A stretch of DNA of 64,000 bases from JAJDXO01 sp965221855. GTDB lineage: Bacteria; Pseudomonadota; Alphaproteobacteria; Rhodospirillales; UBA2165. A model generated the notes under the pieces. The model made no database searches and had not been told where the DNA came from. It saw nothing but the letters and a program-made list of their open reading frames with translations. The stretch spans positions 529,921-593,920 of the forward strand of contig CBDCSV010000001.1 of the NCBI GenBank assembly GCA_965221855.1, read 5' to 3'. Below are positions 1 to 8,580 of this stretch, piece after piece (positions within the stretch are counted from its first letter, which is position 1; every line of letters begins with the position of its first letter). A program made the position numbers and the translations under genes.

Positions 1-943
1 TCCTATCCGTAATAAGGTGCTGGAGCATCCGCCCGCACAAATCGTGCTGACTGGTCGCGCCAAGCGCATCCAGTTCGGCGGCGACGTTCGCCAGCAGATC
101 CAAAATCTGCCGCGCCGTCCCGTTGCGGATCGGCAACAGAATGTCGGAAGCGATACGGAAGATCGGCCAATAGTTGATCTCGGTCAGGATGTAACGCCAG
201 ACATCCAGTAGCCGGCTTTTCGACAAGTGGCCGTCCCCGTCCCTGATCTGGTCCAGCGTCTCTATTTCGTGCGCCCCGGCAATGGCCGTGTGAAAGGTCA
301 TCGCATTGGCGAGAATCGCCATCGCCATCCGAGACGTTTGCACGCCGTCTTCCTGATGCAGTTCGCGGGCAATGGTCGCCAAGGTGTCCGGCGCATCGGC
401 GCAGGCTTCCCGCAGCAGCGTGGCGGTCTGTCCGACCCCGACTTCAAGCACCAACATCCCTCGCGCGACACGGTCTTCGGAAAGAGCGGCTTGCTCTATG
501 CACGCGGCAAGGTCGTCAATGCCGCCTTCGATCCATCCGGACGCAGGCCAGCGGGCGGGATGGTCCGGATTGCCGGAAAAGACGCAAAATTCCAGTTCCG
601 CACGCTCGATCAGCGCCGGGAGTTCACTTTGCTTCGCGGTTTTCAGATGCGCCGGAAGGCGCACGGCGATGGCTTGCTCTATAACGCGCCCGTCCTCCCG
701 CAGAGTTTTGCCGAGGCGGTCGATGGCGTCCGCCTCCACTGTCTGCGCTGGAGCGTATTCGGTCTCGACCGATACCGGCAGGCCGCCGGGATGGCGCACG
801 ATGATGTCGGGAACGAGGCGGGCATCTTCGGCAAAGACTCCGGTCTGCTCGACGCCGATCCGATCCGGCCAGCGCGGGTGCTTACCCCGGAGCGCGTCGC
901 CGAGTAGAGTATTGAATGCCTTTTCCTCGGTTCTAGCCGCCAT
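1..943 (-). CDS. N-6 DNA methylase-like protein, N-terminal part (runs off the left edge)
   Basis: An open minus-strand frame starts at the ATG at 943 and stays open for 314 codons to the window edge. The ATG has a GAAGG-like ribosome site about six bases upstream. The protein begins MAARTEEKAFNTLL and includes VPDIIVRHPGGLPVSVETEY, a nuclease-like or recognition N-terminal region. The last residues, near SQHDLCGRMLQHLI, resemble the stretch just before the methyltransferase core in large N-6 adenine methylases of restriction systems. The catalytic motifs (SAM-binding FxGxG, NPPY) would lie outside the window, so the activity is inferred from family resemblance only. The gene lies 41 bases downstream of a small membrane-protein gene on the same strand, and that pair is cut off from core genes by an ISAs1 element. 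Confidence 0.6.
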   Translation of the reverse strand, partial: MAARTEEKAFNTLLGDALRGKHPRWPDRIGVEQTGVFAEDARLVPDIIVRHPGGLPVSVETEYAPAQTVEADAIDRLGKTLREDGRVIEQAIAVRLPAHLKTAKQSELPALIERAELEFCVFSGNPDHPARWPASGWIEGGIDDLAACIEQAALSEDRVARGMLVLEVGVGQTATLLREACADAPDTLATIARELHQEDGVQTSRMAMAILANAMTFHTAIAGAHEIETLDQIRDGDGHLSKSRLLDVWRYILTEINYWPIFRIASDILLPIRNGTARQILDLLANVAAELDALGATSQHDLCGRMLQHLITDR

Positions 944-984
944 CGTCCGCCTTCGTGAGCGCGTCAAACTTCATCTCTGATCCC

Positions 985-1581
985 TTAGAAATCAATTCGT
1001 GTCTTGCCATCAGATATCGTCAGGGATCGGGCCTTGTCGATGTCTCCTAACTCCGCCAGCGGCGTGACGACTAACAAATATTCAGCCCACGGGCGGATGT
1101 AACTTTCCACATCGTCCGACACTCTCACGTTAGGAGTTGGTATCCCTAGCATCTTGAGACGAATCTCAAGTTCTGCCAAATCAGCGACCACCTCATGAGG
1201 GCCACAAGGAAGATCGTACATAAATTCTCCATGCTTCAGCAAAGCAATGGCCCTGTCACGAGCCGCCCGAACTCGATTCGAAAATCCGCGAAAAGCGTCG
1301 ACCTCTACCTGAATCTCTGCCTGAAGGGCGGCCCCTTCGCGCGCCCGTCGCCGCTCTGGCCATTTGAATATCCATTGGATGACCGGAATTGCGGACACTA
1401 TTACGACGCCGACCCCAATAATTGCACCGCCCAAGTAGAGGGAATGGATGCTGACGACCGAGCCGATCATTTCTATAAAAACATCTCGGTCTGGACGCAC
1501 CAGCATCTCGCGAATCCAGATGGCTGCTTTGGCCAGCCCGATGAGCCCGAATGCCCAACGCACGATACTTTTCTTGTCCAT
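985..1581 (-). CDS. Hypothetical membrane protein, about two N-terminal helices
   Basis: A 198-residue protein I do not recognise. It has a weak hydrophobic segment at about residues 7-24 and a clear one at 47-72, then a basic stretch (KWPERRRAREGA), a probable helical region to about residue 115, and a soluble C-terminal half ending TISDGKTRIDF. This suggests an inner-membrane anchor with a cytoplasmic domain. It ends 41 bases before the methylase-like gene on the same strand, so the two are probably co-transcribed. The start codon is only 23 bases from the inner edge of the ISAs1 element, so its original promoter was probably removed or replaced by the insertion. Confidence 0.55.
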   Translation of the reverse strand: MDKKSIVRWAFGLIGLAKAAIWIREMLVRPDRDVFIEMIGSVVSIHSLYLGGAIIGVGVVIVSAIPVIQWIFKWPERRRAREGAALQAEIQVEVDAFRGFSNRVRAARDRAIALLKHGEFMYDLPCGPHEVVADLAELEIRLKMLGIPTPNVRVSDDVESYIRPWAEYLLVVTPLAELGDIDKARSLTISDGKTRIDF

Positions 1582-1604
1582 CCCCCGTCACTACTGGGAT
1601 TCGT

Positions 1605-2819
1605 CAGGGCAATCGCATTTGATTTGGTTCGTGAACGGAATGGCTTCGTAAACGGAATGGAAATGAGTATCGCTGCTGCTGGAGCTTCTTTGACGTTTGA
1701 TGGAGGTTTCGGTGGAGAGATTTCGGGAGAGTTTTTCGGGTCTTGATGATCCGCGCACGGGCAACGCGTTGCGTCATGATCTTCTTGAGATGCTGTTCAT
1801 GGCGCTGTGCGCGGCGCTGTGTGGAAGCACGTCGTGCGTTGACATGGCGGACTTCGCCGAGGCCAAGGAAGAGGTGCTGCGCGAGTTCCTGACCCTGCCC
1901 GCTGGCCCGCCCAGCCACGACACCTTCTCGCGGCTGTTCCGGTTGTTGGACCCGCGGGCCTTTCATGCCGCCTTCCAGCGCTTCATGTCCGATTTCGCGA
2001 CCGCCCGGGCGGAGGTTGTTGCGATTGATGGCAAGAGCCTGAGGCGCTCCTTCGATCGGGCCTCCGGAACCTCGCCGCTCCACCTGGTCAGCGCCTGGGC
2101 CGCCGATCAGCGGCTGGTTCTAGGCCAGATGAACGTGGGCGCGAGCAACGAGATCACCGCCGTGCCGGCCTTGCTCAAGCTGCTCAGCCTCGAAGGCGCG
2201 GTGATGACCATGGACGCCATGCACTGCCAGAGCGGCACGGCCCGCGACATCCACGAGGCCGGCGCCGATTACCTGATGGCGCTGAAGGCCAACCAGCCCG
2301 ACCTTCTCGCCGACGTCAAACTGCTGCTGGACGATCCCCAGGCGCCCGCCGACGGCGTGGACCAGACGGTGGACGCCGGCCACGGCCGCATCGAAACCCG
2401 CCGCGCCGAGGTGCTGCACGATATGGACTGGCTCGCCGAAGCCCACCGGTGGCCGGCCCTGGCCGCTGTCGGCAAGGTCACCTCCAGCCGCGAGACCGAC
2501 GGCCGGGCCACGACAGCGGTGCGCTACTTCATCGCCTCCTGGCCGCTCACCGCCGACGAACTGAACCGCCTCGTCCGCGGACACTGGGGGATCGAGAACC
2601 AACTCCATTGGGTGCTCGATGTGGTCATGGACGAAGATCAGGCCCGAGCCCGCAAGGACAACGCCCCGGAAAACCTCGCTCTCCTCAGACGCCTCGCCCT
2701 CAACGTCATCAAACGCAACAAGGACAAGGGATCAAACCGTCTCAAGTTCAATCGCGCCGGGTGGAGCGACAACTTCCTCCGAAAACTCATCGCCGAAATA
2801 GGCTAATGCGATTGCCCTG
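1605..2819 (+). mobile_element. ISAs1-family insertion sequence, complete
   Basis: The element is bounded by perfect 15-bp inverted repeats: CAGGGCAATCGCATT at 1605-1619 and its reverse complement at 2805-2819. It holds one transposase gene whose stop codon overlaps the right repeat. The outer flanks (ATTCGT on the left, CGCGAC on the right) show no matching 8-10 bp duplication, although ISAs1 elements normally create one. That suggests a rearrangement or deletion anchored on the element after insertion. It sits exactly between accessory DNA on the left and the conserved glyA operon on the right. Confidence 0.85.
1697..2806 (+). CDS. ISAs1-family transposase
   Basis: A 369-residue transposase, the usual full length for ISAs1. 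The N-terminal part (about residues 8-95) is the DDE_Tnp_1-associated domain, with the motif DDPRTGNALRHDLLEML. The DDE catalytic core follows. The probable catalytic acids are D111 (AIDGKSLRRS), D173 (MTMDAMHCQ) and E300 in HWGIENQLHWVLDV, a signature of the family. The C-terminus is basic (NVIKRNKDKGSNRLKFNRAG). No frameshift or stop is seen, so it is probably functional. A second ATG one codon downstream is an equally possible start. Confidence 0.9.
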   Translation: MMEVSVERFRESFSGLDDPRTGNALRHDLLEMLFMALCAALCGSTSCVDMADFAEAKEEVLREFLTLPAGPPSHDTFSRLFRLLDPRAFHAAFQRFMSDFATARAEVVAIDGKSLRRSFDRASGTSPLHLVSAWAADQRLVLGQMNVGASNEITAVPALLKLLSLEGAVMTMDAMHCQSGTARDIHEAGADYLMALKANQPDLLADVKLLLDDPQAPADGVDQTVDAGHGRIETRRAEVLHDMDWLAEAHRWPALAAVGKVTSSRETDGRATTAVRYFIASWPLTADELNRLVRGHWGIENQLHWVLDVVMDEDQARARKDNAPENLALLRRLALNVIKRNKDKGSNRLKFNRAGWSDNFLRKLIAEIG

Positions 2820-2934
2820 CGCGACCCCTGGTGTTCGGTTGGCAAGGCCTTCCGATATATGGTATTGCATGGCGCCATTTTGGGCCTGTGTTAACAGGAA
2901 TCACCGCTGAACAGCCGAGGAAGGATTTCACTGG

Positions 2935-4248
2935 ATGACCGTAGCTAGCGCCAATTCGGCCGCTTCCCGGATGACGGCGTATTTCGGGGAGGGGATCGGT
3001 CACAGCGATCCGGATGTATTCAACGCGGTTCGGGCGGAGCTTGCGCGCCAACAGGACCGGATAGAGTTGATCGCGTCCGAAAACATCGTCTCCCGCGCGG
3101 TTCTGGAGGCCCAAGGGTCGGTTCTGACGAACAAATATGCCGAAGGCTATCCCGGGCGCCGCTACTACGGCGGCTGCGAGCATGTAGATGTCGCCGAGGA
3201 AATCGCCATCGAGCGGGCGACAAAACTGTTTGGCTGCGAGTTCGCCAACGTCCAGCCGCACTCGGGCAGCCAGGCCAATCAAGGCGTGATGCTGGCGCTC
3301 ATGCAGCCGGGCGATACGATCCTCGGCATGTCGCTGGCGGCGGGCGGGCATCTGACCCATGGCGCAAGACCCAATCTGTCGGGCAAGTGGTTCAATGCCG
3401 TTCAGTATGGCGTCAGAAAGCAGGACGCCTTGATCGATTTCGACGAGGTCGAGGCGCTGGCCAAGGAGCATCGGCCGAAGGTGATCATGGCCGGCGGCTC
3501 GGCCTATCCGCGGATCATCGATTTCGAGCGCTTTCGGGCGATTGCCGACGAGGCCGGCGCCCTGTTGATGGTCGACATGGCGCATTTCGCCGGCCTGGTC
3601 GCGGCCGGCGTTCATCCGAGCCCGTTTCCCCACGCCCATATCGCCACCACGACCACCCACAAGACGCTGCGGGGGCCTCGCGGCGGCATGATCCTGACCA
3701 ACGACGCCGACATCATCAAGAAGGTCAACTCGGCTATCTTCCCGGGCCTGCAGGGCGGGCCGCTGATGCATGTGATCGCGGCCAAGGCCGTTGCCTTCGG
3801 CGAGGCCCTGCGTCCCGATTTCAAGAGCTACGCCCAGGCCGTCGTCGAGAACGCCAAGACACTGGCGTCCGTCCTGTCGGAGCGGGGATGCGACATCGTC
3901 TCGGGCGGCACCGATACCCACCTGATGCTGGTGGATTTGCGGCCTAAGGGGCTGACCGGCGACATCACCGAAGAGAGTCTCGAACGGGCGGGGATTACCT
4001 GCAACAAAAACGCCATTCCCTTCGACCCGGAGAAGCCGATGGTCACCTCGGGCATTCGTCTGGGGGCGCCGGCCGGAACAACCCGCGGGTTCGGTCCCGG
4101 CGAGTTCCGCCAGATCGGTGAACTCATCGCCGAGGTTCTCGACGGGCTTGCCGGGAACGGACCCGAAGGAAACGAAGCCGTCGAGAAGCGGGTCCGGGCC
4201 GAGGTTTCCGAACTGTGCGCCCGCTTCCCGATTTATCCGGGCTTCTAA
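2935..4248 (+). CDS. glyA: Serine hydroxymethyltransferase
   Basis: A cytoplasmic PLP enzyme of 437 residues that interconverts serine and glycine while loading one-carbon units onto tetrahydrofolate. It is full length. The PLP lysine is K243 in TTTTHKTLRGPRGG, and the family motifs IELIASENIVS and NKYAEGYPGRRYYGG are near the N-terminus. The start has an AGGAAGG ribosome site about nine bases upstream. It is the first gene after the ISAs1 element, 115 bases from its right end, so its promoter region directly adjoins the insertion. It heads the nrdR and riboflavin series, a common alphaproteobacterial order. Confidence 0.97.
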   Translation: MTVASANSAASRMTAYFGEGIGHSDPDVFNAVRAELARQQDRIELIASENIVSRAVLEAQGSVLTNKYAEGYPGRRYYGGCEHVDVAEEIAIERATKLFGCEFANVQPHSGSQANQGVMLALMQPGDTILGMSLAAGGHLTHGARPNLSGKWFNAVQYGVRKQDALIDFDEVEALAKEHRPKVIMAGGSAYPRIIDFERFRAIADEAGALLMVDMAHFAGLVAAGVHPSPFPHAHIATTTTHKTLRGPRGGMILTNDADIIKKVNSAIFPGLQGGPLMHVIAAKAVAFGEALRPDFKSYAQAVVENAKTLASVLSERGCDIVSGGTDTHLMLVDLRPKGLTGDITEESLERAGITCNKNAIPFDPEKPMVTSGIRLGAPAGTTRGFGPGEFRQIGELIAEVLDGLAGNGPEGNEAVEKRVRAEVSELCARFPIYPGF

Positions 4249-4283
4249 CCGTTAGCGCTTAGGCCTTCAGGGGATTTCAAATC

Positions 4284-4736
4284 ATGCGTTGCCCATTTTG
4301 CGGTCATAACGACACCCAGGTGAAGGACTCCCGTCCCACCGAGGACAATTCGGTAATCCGCCGGAGACGATCGTGCCCTGAATGCGGCGCCCGGTGGACG
4401 ACGATGGAGCGGGTTCAGCTGCGCGAGATCAGCGTGGTCAAAAAGGACAGCAAAAAAGAACTCTTCGATCGCGAGAAGCTCACCCGGTCCCTGCGGGTCG
4501 CGCTGCAAAAACGCCCTGTCGACGAGGATCAGATTGAACGCATCGTCAATTCCATCCAGCGGCGGCTGGAAAGCCTGGGAGAAACCGAAGTGCCGTCCAA
4601 GGTCATCGGCGAGATCGTCATGGACGTTCTGGCCGACTTGGACAAGGTGGCCTACGTCAGGTTTGCCTCGGTCTATCGGAACTTCCGCGAAGCAAAGGAT
4701 TTCGAGGATTTCGTCGGAACATTGGGCGACGAATAA
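4284..4736 (+). CDS. nrdR: Transcriptional repressor NrdR
   Basis: A 150-residue regulator that represses ribonucleotide reductase genes by sensing ATP and dATP. The N-terminal zinc ribbon has its four cysteines at C3, C6, C31 and C34 (MRCPFCG and RRRRSCPECG). An ATP-cone domain follows at about residues 49-139, with VVKKDSKKELFDREKL and KVAYVRFASVYRNF. Length and architecture match the family. It lies 35 bases after glyA and just before ribD, the usual position in Alphaproteobacteria. Confidence 0.97.
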   Translation: MRCPFCGHNDTQVKDSRPTEDNSVIRRRRSCPECGARWTTMERVQLREISVVKKDSKKELFDREKLTRSLRVALQKRPVDEDQIERIVNSIQRRLESLGETEVPSKVIGEIVMDVLADLDKVAYVRFASVYRNFREAKDFEDFVGTLGDE

Positions 4737-4776
4737 ACCGGGAAATCGCGCCTATACCTCCCAAGACGTTTCGCAC

Positions 4777-5877
4777 ATGCGGGCTGCGCTTTCGCTGGCC
4801 CGGCGGGGGCTGGGCAACGTTTGGCCCAATCCCGCCGTCGGGTGCGTCATCGTCAAGGACGGTCTGGTCGCCGGCCGCGGCTGGACCCGGCCGGGCGGGC
4901 GGCCGCACGCGGAAACCGAGGCGCTGCGGCGCGCCGGGCCCGCCGCCAAGGGCGCGACCGCCTACGTGACGCTGGAACCCTGCGCGCATCACGGCGAGAC
5001 GCCCCCCTGCGCGGAAGCGCTGATCGATGCCGGGATCTCCCGCGTCGTATCGGCGATCGGCGACCCCGACGCCCGGGTTGACGGCGGCGGCCACGAACGG
5101 CTGCGGGAGGCCGGCATATCGGTCGAGCAGGGGTGCTGCGAGCAAATGGCGGCCGATCTCAATGCCGGCTACCTGCTGGCCCGGACGCGGTCGCGGCCGT
5201 TGTTTACGCTCAAATCCGCAACCAGCATCGACGGGCGGATCGCCCTGGCGTCGGGGGAAAGCAAGTGGATCACCGGCGAGGAGGCGCGCGCGGCCGCACA
5301 CCAAATGCGGCTTGATCACGACGCGACGCTGGTCGGCATCGGAACCGTGCTCGCCGACGATCCCCGATTGACCTGCCGGCTGCCCGGCGCGCAGGCCGGA
5401 CGCCAGGTACGCGTCGTCCTCGATTCAAAACTGCGGACACCCCTCGACTGCAATCTGGTTCAAGGCGCGCCGGAAGCGCCGCTGTGGATTATTACGGCGG
5501 ACGGCAAATCCGGGGCGGAACTGACGCCGTACGGGGAACGCGGCGCCGAAGTGATACAGGCGCCCCGGTCCGATTCCGGCCCGGGGGTCGATCCCGGGTC
5601 CGCGGCCGAGGCTCTCGCGGCGCGTGGACTGACCCGGGTGTTGATCGAGGGCGGCGCCGGTGTCGCGGCATCGTTTCTCGACGCCGGTCTGGTCGACCGT
5701 CTGGTGGTGTTTCGCGGCCCGACGGCGATGGGCGGAGATGCATTGGCCCAATTCGGGCCCCTCGGGCTGGACGAAATGACCCGCGCCCCGGGTTTCGAGC
5801 TGATCGACGTGGAGGCCGTCGGGAAGGACGTCAAGGAAACCTACGCCGCGCCGGTCGACGGCGCGTCAAACAAATAG
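4777..5877 (+). CDS. ribD: Bifunctional riboflavin deaminase/reductase RibD
   Basis: A 366-residue enzyme for two successive steps of riboflavin synthesis. The N-terminal deaminase domain has a zinc site at H44 (HAE), C69 and C78 (PCAHHGETPPC). The C-terminal NADPH reductase domain begins at about residue 145 (FTLKSATSIDGRIAL) and includes GGAGVAASFLDAGLVDRL. The ATG at 4777 is the only credible start in this frame after the nrdR stop. It has no clear ribosome site and begins almost directly at the conserved helix, slightly shorter than many homologues, so coupling to nrdR translation is likely. The next gene is ribE. Confidence 0.95.
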   Translation: MRAALSLARRGLGNVWPNPAVGCVIVKDGLVAGRGWTRPGGRPHAETEALRRAGPAAKGATAYVTLEPCAHHGETPPCAEALIDAGISRVVSAIGDPDARVDGGGHERLREAGISVEQGCCEQMAADLNAGYLLARTRSRPLFTLKSATSIDGRIALASGESKWITGEEARAAAHQMRLDHDATLVGIGTVLADDPRLTCRLPGAQAGRQVRVVLDSKLRTPLDCNLVQGAPEAPLWIITADGKSGAELTPYGERGAEVIQAPRSDSGPGVDPGSAAEALAARGLTRVLIEGGAGVAASFLDAGLVDRLVVFRGPTAMGGDALAQFGPLGLDEMTRAPGFELIDVEAVGKDVKETYAAPVDGASNK

Positions 5878-5886
5878 GATAGCTGC

Positions 5887-6474
5887 ATGTTTACCGGCAT
5901 CGTGACCGATCTTGGCAGAGTGCGTTCCGTGGAGGCCGGAGAAGACGCCCGGTTCGAGTTCGAAACTGGCTACGACACGACCGCCGTCGAGATCGGGGCC
6001 TCCATCGCCTGCTCCGGCGCGTGCCTGACGGTAACCGAAAAGGGCGACGGCTGGTTTGCCGCGACCGTATCGGGCGAGACGCTACGGGTTACCACGCTTG
6101 GCCGCTGGACCGAGGGAACGGCGGTCAACTTCGAACGGCCATTGCGGGCCGACGACGAACTGGGCGGCCATATGGTGCTCGGCCACGTGGACGGGGTCGG
6201 TGAAATCCTCTCGTTGACACCGGTCTCCGACTCGGCCTGTTTTCGTATTCGGACGCCGGACGGCCTGAAGCGCTACGTCGCGCAGAAAGGCTCGGTCACC
6301 GTCGATGGGGTTTCGTTGACCGTCAACGAAGTCGGCGGCGACTGGTTCGAGGTGAACATCATCCCCCACACCCGGTCCGTCACCACCTTCGGGATCCGGA
6401 AAGAGGGCGATCTCGTGAATCTGGAAATCGACCTTCTGGCACGCTATGTTGCGCGCCTCCTGGGAAAGGAATAG
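5887..6474 (+). CDS. ribE: Riboflavin synthase, alpha subunit
   Basis: A 195-residue enzyme that converts two molecules of dimethyl-ribityllumazine to riboflavin plus a pyrimidine. It starts with the family signature MFTGIVTDLG and has two tandem lumazine-binding barrels (about 1-97 and 98-195), each carrying a version of the CLTV / VSLTVNEV motif. It starts nine bases after ribD and is followed within five bases by the GTG start of ribBX, so the genes are translated as one operon. Confidence 0.95.
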   Translation: MFTGIVTDLGRVRSVEAGEDARFEFETGYDTTAVEIGASIACSGACLTVTEKGDGWFAATVSGETLRVTTLGRWTEGTAVNFERPLRADDELGGHMVLGHVDGVGEILSLTPVSDSACFRIRTPDGLKRYVAQKGSVTVDGVSLTVNEVGGDWFEVNIIPHTRSVTTFGIRKEGDLVNLEIDLLARYVARLLGKE

Positions 6475-6478
6475 CCCC

Positions 6479-7624
6479 GTGTCCGACACCGAATACCTGT
6501 CTTCGATCGAGGAGATCATCGAGGACGCCCGCAACGGAAAGATGTTCATCTTGACCGATGACGAGGAGCGGGAGAACGAAGGCGATCTCATCGTCCCGGC
6601 GCAAATGGCGACGCCCGATGCCATCAACTTCATGGCGACCCACGGCCGGGGGCTGATCTGTCTCGCCATGACGGCCGACCGGGTACGGGACCTGGGCCTG
6701 CCGTTGATGACCAGCGACAATCTGTCCCGGCACCAGACGGCATTCACCGTATCCATTGAGGCCCGGGACGGGATCAGCACGGGAATTTCGGCGCCGGACC
6801 GGGCCCGGACCATCGCCACGGCCATCGACTCCTCGAAAGGGAAAGACGACATCGTCAGCCCCGGGCACATCTTTCCGCTTATGGCGCGTGACGGCGGCGT
6901 TCTGGCGCGCGCCGGCCATACGGAGGCGGCCATCGATGTCGCGCGGCTCGCCGGACTGACGCCTTCGGGGGTGGTTTGCGAGATCATGAAGGAAGACGGC
7001 ACCATGGCGCGGATGCCCGACTTGGTGCCGTTCGCCCAGCGCCACAACCTCAAGATCGCCACCATCGCCGACCTCATTGCCTACCGGCTGAAGCATGACC
7101 GCATCGTCAAGCCGGGTATCGAGGCGCCGCTGAAGACGATCTCCGGCCATGAATTCCGCACCATCGTCTACCGGGACACCGCCAACGACGTGGAGCAGCT
7201 GGCGCTGGTCAAGGGCGATCCGTCGACGCCCGGCCCGGTTATGGTCCGGATGCATGCCTTCAACGTGTTCGACGACATCTTTAGCGCCGAGAAAACCCTG
7301 GAGCTCCACCTCGCCATGGAGATGATCGAGGCCGAGGGGCGCGGGGTCATCGTGATGATTCGAAATGCCAGCACTACCGTTCTTTCGGACCGCATACGCA
7401 CCACCCTGGAAACCCAGTCGCCCTCGTCGCCGACCTTGCGTGACTACGGCATCGGCGCGCAGATCCTGTTGGACCTGGGCGTCAGGGAAATGGTGCTGCT
7501 GTCCAACTCCCATAGAACCATCATCGGACTGGATGGCTTCGGTTTGACGGTGGTCGGCCGGAAACCGCTGAAAATCAGCATCAACGAGGGTATCCCGGTC
7601 GGGGAAGATTTTTATGGCAGCTGA
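6479..7624 (+). CDS. ribB: DHBP synthase with degenerate GTP cyclohydrolase II domain (RibBX type)
   Basis: A 381-residue protein. The N-terminal domain (about residues 5-205) is 3,4-dihydroxy-2-butanone-4-phosphate synthase with intact TDDEERENEGDL and HTEAAIDVARL motifs. The C-terminal half is related to GTP cyclohydrolase II but lacks the three zinc cysteines: the expected segment is VRMHAFNVFDDIFSAEKT, without the Cys-x10-Cys-x-Cys pattern. This matches the RibBX variant described in Proteobacteria, in which the second domain is not a GTP cyclohydrolase. A GTG at 6479 with AAAGGA upstream is preferred. An in-frame ATG at 6446 lies inside ribE and has no such site. It overlaps ribH by 11 bases. 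Confidence 0.9.
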   Translation: MSDTEYLSSIEEIIEDARNGKMFILTDDEERENEGDLIVPAQMATPDAINFMATHGRGLICLAMTADRVRDLGLPLMTSDNLSRHQTAFTVSIEARDGISTGISAPDRARTIATAIDSSKGKDDIVSPGHIFPLMARDGGVLARAGHTEAAIDVARLAGLTPSGVVCEIMKEDGTMARMPDLVPFAQRHNLKIATIADLIAYRLKHDRIVKPGIEAPLKTISGHEFRTIVYRDTANDVEQLALVKGDPSTPGPVMVRMHAFNVFDDIFSAEKTLELHLAMEMIEAEGRGVIVMIRNASTTVLSDRIRTTLETQSPSSPTLRDYGIGAQILLDLGVREMVLLSNSHRTIIGLDGFGLTVVGRKPLKISINEGIPVGEDFYGS

Positions 7625-8063
7625 GGCCGGCCGGGTTCTGATCGTCGAGGCGCGCTTCTACGCCGATATCGCCGATGCGCTGACCGCCGGCGCGGAGGCG
7701 GAATTCGGCAAGGCCGGGATCGCGTCGGAACGGATCGACGTTCCCGGGGTATTCGAAATCCCCGCCGCCATGCAGATGGCCTACGACGCCGATCCGGATT
7801 ATTTGGGATTTCTCTCCCTCGGCTGCGTCATCCGGGGCGAGACGGATCACTACGATCATATCTGCCGGGAAGTGAGCCGCGCGTTGATGGATTTCAGCAC
7901 GCTGGAACGGATTGCCCACGGGTTCGGCATCCTGACCTGCGAAAACCGGGACCAGGCGTGGGCGCGCGCCGATCCCGGCCAGCGGGATATCGGCGGCCGG
8001 GCGGCCGCCGCGTGCCTCCGGATGGCCGAAATCAAACGCACCCACCCGCCGGCCGGCCCGTAA
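7614..8063 (+). CDS. ribH: 6,7-dimethyl-8-ribityllumazine synthase
   Basis: A 149-residue protein that condenses the RibD product with the butanone phosphate made by RibB. Family motifs include RVLIVEARFYADIADAL at the N-terminus, VPGVFEIPAA for substrate binding, and GCVIRGETDHYDHIC, which carries the catalytic histidine. The start overlaps the end of ribBX by 11 bases, indicating translational coupling. Homologues form large hollow assemblies or pentamers; the sequence does not show which applies here. nusB follows 21 bases later. Confidence 0.94.
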   Translation: MAAEAGRVLIVEARFYADIADALTAGAEAEFGKAGIASERIDVPGVFEIPAAMQMAYDADPDYLGFLSLGCVIRGETDHYDHICREVSRALMDFSTLERIAHGFGILTCENRDQAWARADPGQRDIGGRAAAACLRMAEIKRTHPPAGP

Positions 8064-8084
8064 GACAAGAAGCCGGAACGTCAG

Positions 8085-8579
8085 ATGACCGCATCCGCCC
8101 CCCCCCGCAACAAGGCTGGACGAGGTGCCGGGGCGACCCAGGCCGCCCGCCTGGCCGCCGTTCAAGCCCTTTACGAGATGGAAATCTCGCACGCGAAGCT
8201 CGACGACGTGGTCCTCGACGTGGTGAGCAATCGATGGACCGAAATCCCCGAAGCCGGCGCCAGCGCGCAACCGGACAAACCGAAGTTCAAGAAAATCGTC
8301 CGCGGCGTCTCGGGAGATGCGGCGAAACTCGACGAGATGATCGCAGGCTCGTTGGATGGACCGCGGACACCCGAGAGCCTCGACGTCCTGCTCCGCAACC
8401 TCCTCCGCGCGGCGGCGTTCGAGCTCTTCGCCATGCCGGATGTCCCCGCAAAAGTCGTGGTCAACGAATACCTCAACATGGCCCACGCATTTTTCAGCGG
8501 GGGAGAACCCGCCCTGGTCAACGGCGTGCTCGACCGCCTTGCGCGCGTGTTGCGGGGCGCCGAGATGGATACAACGTGA
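8085..8579 (+). CDS. nusB: Transcription antitermination factor NusB
   Basis: A 164-residue RNA-binding protein that, with NusE (S10), binds boxA and prevents early termination in rRNA operons. The helical NusB fold is recognisable from AARLAAVQALYEMEIS near the N-terminus, LLRNLLRAAAFELF in the middle, and VVVNEYLNMAHAFFSGGEPALVNGVLDRLAR at the C-terminus. It has a short basic N-terminal extension (residues 1-20). It follows ribH, the standard arrangement, and ends one base before thiL. Confidence 0.94.
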   Translation: MTASAPPRNKAGRGAGATQAARLAAVQALYEMEISHAKLDDVVLDVVSNRWTEIPEAGASAQPDKPKFKKIVRGVSGDAAKLDEMIAGSLDGPRTPESLDVLLRNLLRAAAFELFAMPDVPAKVVVNEYLNMAHAFFSGGEPALVNGVLDRLARVLRGAEMDTT

Positions 8580-8580
8580 C

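Noticed and set aside
227..980. Plus-strand frames of about 200 codons at the left edge
   Set aside because: They are antisense to the open methylase-like frame, whose protein sequence makes sense.
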